A model generated the notes under the pieces. That model had not been told where the DNA came from. It saw only the letters and a list, made by a program, of their open reading frames with translations, and searched no databases. 64,000 nucleotides of DNA from positions 62,001-126,000 of the forward strand of contig JAQGIP010000077.1 of the NCBI GenBank assembly GCA_028291055.1, written 5' to 3'. This DNA comes from Caulobacter sp. Its GTDB lineage: Bacteria > Pseudomonadota > Alphaproteobacteria > Caulobacterales > Caulobacteraceae. Position 1 is the first letter of the stretch. Every line of letters begins with the position of its first letter. Made by a program: the position numbers and the translations under genes. Below are positions 62,224 through 64,000 of the stretch, one piece after another.

Positions 62224-63330
62224 CTAGCTGACGATGTTGTCGGCGGGCGGGGGTGGGGGCGGAGGCGGCGGCGGCGGCGGCGGCGGCAGCGGCGGGTCGG
62301 CCGGTCCGCTGCCCAGGTCCAGGGTCGATCCGCCCATGGGCGGGGCGCTGTTGTCGATTACGCCGGGCTTGGCCTTGGGGTCCTTGCCGCCGTTGAACAG
62401 CTTGCGGAACCAGGCCGCGATGGCGCCGAAGAAGGCGATGATCAGCACGATGCCCTTCTTGGCGAACAGGAGGATGACGCCGATCAGGCCGATCTTCTTG
62501 ACCGCCGCGATGCCCACGCCCGCCGCCACCAGGCCGGCGATGCCATAGCCCGCCGTCTTGTCGATGCCCGGCTTGAAGTCGGCGTAGCGGTCGCCGGTGT
62601 TGAACTGGGCGGTGTCGCGCACGCCCTGGGCCGCCGTGCGGATGTCGGCCAGGTTTTCCATGCCGCCGACGATGTTGAGGCTGAGCACGCCTTTGCGGCC
62701 CAACAGGCGCAGGTCATAGTTCAGCCCCTGCATGCCGTCGGATTCCAGCTGCCGCGCCCAGACCACCACATGGTGGCCGGAGTCGTAGCCGGGCTGTTCG
62801 GCCCAGCCGACCACATGGATCGCCTTGAAGCCGGCCTTCACCCGCGCGTCGTTGTCGGCCTTCTCGCCCTCGCGCAGCTGGTCCAGGATCTTGCCGTAGT
62901 CGGCGGTGCGCGCGTCCTTGTCGTTGACATAGCCGGTGGGCTGCCAGGTGACGACCGCGCCCCACGAGCCCGCCTGCATCGGCGACATGCCCTTGGGGAA
63001 CACCATGCCCAGGATGCCGCTCGCCTGATCCGGCGGGTTGCCCCAGCCGTCGACGATGACCTTGCGCGAGTCCTCCGGGCCCAGGAAATAATAGCCTTCG
63101 CCCATGTCCAGCTTGGCGTTAGCCTCCGAGATGTCGATGACCCCCGTGCGCTTGGTCAGGGTCTTTTCCCAGGGGTAGGCCTGCTCAATGGCTTTGGCCT
63201 CGGCGGCCTTCGCATCGTCGGCGGGCGCGCCCGAGACATGCGCCTTGTGGCTGCCCTTGGGCGCCGCGGTGGCGGGGGAGAGGCTCAGCGCCGCCAGCAA
63301 CAACGCTGCGGCCAACAATTTCGAACGCAT
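62224..63330 (-). CDS. DUF2167 domain membrane protein
   Basis: A 368-residue exported protein: signal peptide (1-23), a periplasmic domain with LGPEDSRKVIVDGWGNPP and GMVFPKGMSPMQAGSWGAVVTW (DUF2167 signature), VVVWARQLESDG, GYGIAGLVAAGVG, a membrane helix (about 270-290, IGVILLFAKKGIVLIIAFFGAIAAW) and a C-terminal run of prolines (PPLPPPPPPPPPPPPP). Function unknown. The proline run corresponds to a slippage-prone GC tract (62245-62290). Confidence 0.9.
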   Translation of the reverse strand: MRSKLLAAALLLAALSLSPATAAPKGSHKAHVSGAPADDAKAAEAKAIEQAYPWEKTLTKRTGVIDISEANAKLDMGEGYYFLGPEDSRKVIVDGWGNPPDQASGILGMVFPKGMSPMQAGSWGAVVTWQPTGYVNDKDARTADYGKILDQLREGEKADNDARVKAGFKAIHVVGWAEQPGYDSGHHVVVWARQLESDGMQGLNYDLRLLGRKGVLSLNIVGGMENLADIRTAAQGVRDTAQFNTGDRYADFKPGIDKTAGYGIAGLVAAGVGIAAVKKIGLIGVILLFAKKGIVLIIAFFGAIAAWFRKLFNGGKDPKAKPGVIDNSAPPMGGSTLDLGSGPADPPLPPPPPPPPPPPPPPADNIVS

Positions 63331-63436
63331 GATATCCCCCCGGAACTCCCGTGGGGCGAGCGTAGCAGTGGGTTTCGCGCCCGCCCAGGCCCGAAAAGCT
63401 GTCGAACCTTCGCCGCCGTCCTACATTGGTTAGGCC

Positions 63437-64000
63437 ATGCGCGCCTTCGCCCACCTCCTCGACCGTCTGTCCCTGACCGGCTCGCGCAACGCCAAGCTGA
63501 CCCTTGTGGCCGACTATCTGGCCGAGACCCCCGATCCCGAGCGCGGCTGGGCGCTGGCCTCGCTCACCGGCGACCTGACCTTCGACGCCGCCAAGCCGGC
63601 CTTTATCCGCAAGGCCGTGGAGGCCCGCATGGACCCCATGCTGTTCCGCTGGTCCTACGACTACGTCGGCGACCTGGCCGAGACCGTGGCCCTCGTCTGG
63701 CCGGCCAGGCCTGGCGCCAACCGCGAGCCAGAGCTGTCGGAGGTGGTGGACGCTCTGCGCGGGGCGACGCGGGCCGAGGTTCAGCGGCTGATCGAGATGT
63801 GGCTGGACGCGCTGGCGCCCACCGGCCGCTGGGCGCTGCTCAAGCTGATGACCGGCGGCCTGCGGGTCGGGCTGTCGGCGCGGCTGGCCAAGACGGCGGC
63901 GGCCGAGCTCGGCCCGGTGCCGGTCGGCGAGGTCGAGGAGCTGTGGCACGGGCTGGAGCCGCCCTATGAGGACCTGTTCGCCTGGCTGGAAGGACGCGGC
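63437..64000 (+). CDS. ATP-dependent DNA ligase (5' part; 3' end outside window)
   Basis: The frame starts at ATG 63437 and runs to the window edge (188 residues). It matches the N-terminal DNA-binding domain of cisATP-type (LigC-like) ATP-dependent DNA ligases: FAHLLDRLSLTGSRNAKLTLVADYL, FIRKAVEARMDPMLFRWSYDYVGDLAETVAL, LKLMTGGLRVGLSARLAKTAAAELG. The catalytic lysine region lies beyond the window. Such ligases commonly pair with an MBL exonuclease, here at 57520, and an Lhr-type helicase. Confidence 0.9.
   Translation, partial: MRAFAHLLDRLSLTGSRNAKLTLVADYLAETPDPERGWALASLTGDLTFDAAKPAFIRKAVEARMDPMLFRWSYDYVGDLAETVALVWPARPGANREPELSEVVDALRGATRAEVQRLIEMWLDALAPTGRWALLKLMTGGLRVGLSARLAKTAAAELGPVPVGEVEELWHGLEPPYEDLFAWLEGRG

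Overview
The window is a GC-rich alphaproteobacterial chromosome segment. It is most likely from Caulobacterales (Caulobacter or Phenylobacterium type). The evidence is gene content and order: rplU-rpmA, then obgE-proB-proA-nadD-rsfS-rlmH followed by an EnvC-like factor, ctpA, a YibQ-type deacetylase and rppH; an isolated F1 operon atpHAGDC with a very short epsilon subunit; a class I lysyl-tRNA synthetase; CC_3452-type and UrcA-type small secreted proteins; and a TadG-like Flp pilus protein at the left edge. GTG and TTG starts are frequent. No IS element, prophage, CRISPR array, rRNA or tRNA gene was seen.

Layout. 1-6.6 kb: partial TadG-like protein, M2 zinc metallopeptidase, monofunctional transglycosylase, nitroreductase, beta-propeller protein, ExbD/TolR protein. 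6.9-8.7 kb: a NicO-like six-helix membrane protein and a COG0523 GTPase behind a Zur-box-like palindrome. 8.8-22.1 kb: ribosomal proteins L21/L27 with a leader hairpin, a GNAT enzyme, a P450, then the conserved GTPase, proline, NAD, ribosome-factor and cell-envelope block. 22.1-25.7 kb: two alpha/beta hydrolases (one with a very long Ala/Lys/Pro tail) and two small envelope proteins. 25.7-30.7 kb: F1-ATPase operon. 31-32.6 kb: small proteins.

32.7-41.4 kb: acyl-CoA dehydrogenase, GFA protein, LemA-TPM-TPM-DUF1330 operon, a TauD-type dioxygenase gene interrupted by one in-frame stop, a D-aminoacylase-type amidohydrolase and a thiolase with a palindromic operator. 41.6-45.1 kb: a C5 DNA methyltransferase and a Vsr-type endonuclease on either side of cysK. 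45.1-55.7 kb: VOC and OsmC proteins, a hybrid histidine kinase, a MerR regulator with two acyl-CoA dehydrogenases, a serine beta-lactamase-like esterase, lysK and an UrcA-type protein. 55.9-56.5 kb: a VapBC toxin-antitoxin pair. 56.5-64 kb: two hotdog thioesterases, a ligase-associated DNA exonuclease coupled to an APH-fold kinase, a 2-hydroxyacid dehydrogenase, unknown membrane and lipoproteins, a DUF2167 protein, and the start of an ATP-dependent DNA ligase.

Most of the non-coding space is filled by palindromic, BIME/REP-like elements of several sequence families; two of the families each occur twice. The most interesting leads are the putative zinc-responsive NicO-like/COG0523 pair, the exonuclease-kinase pair next to a split ligase cassette, the interrupted dioxygenase, the leader hairpin of rplU, and the recurrent histone-H1-like Ala/Lys/Pro tails on unrelated proteins.
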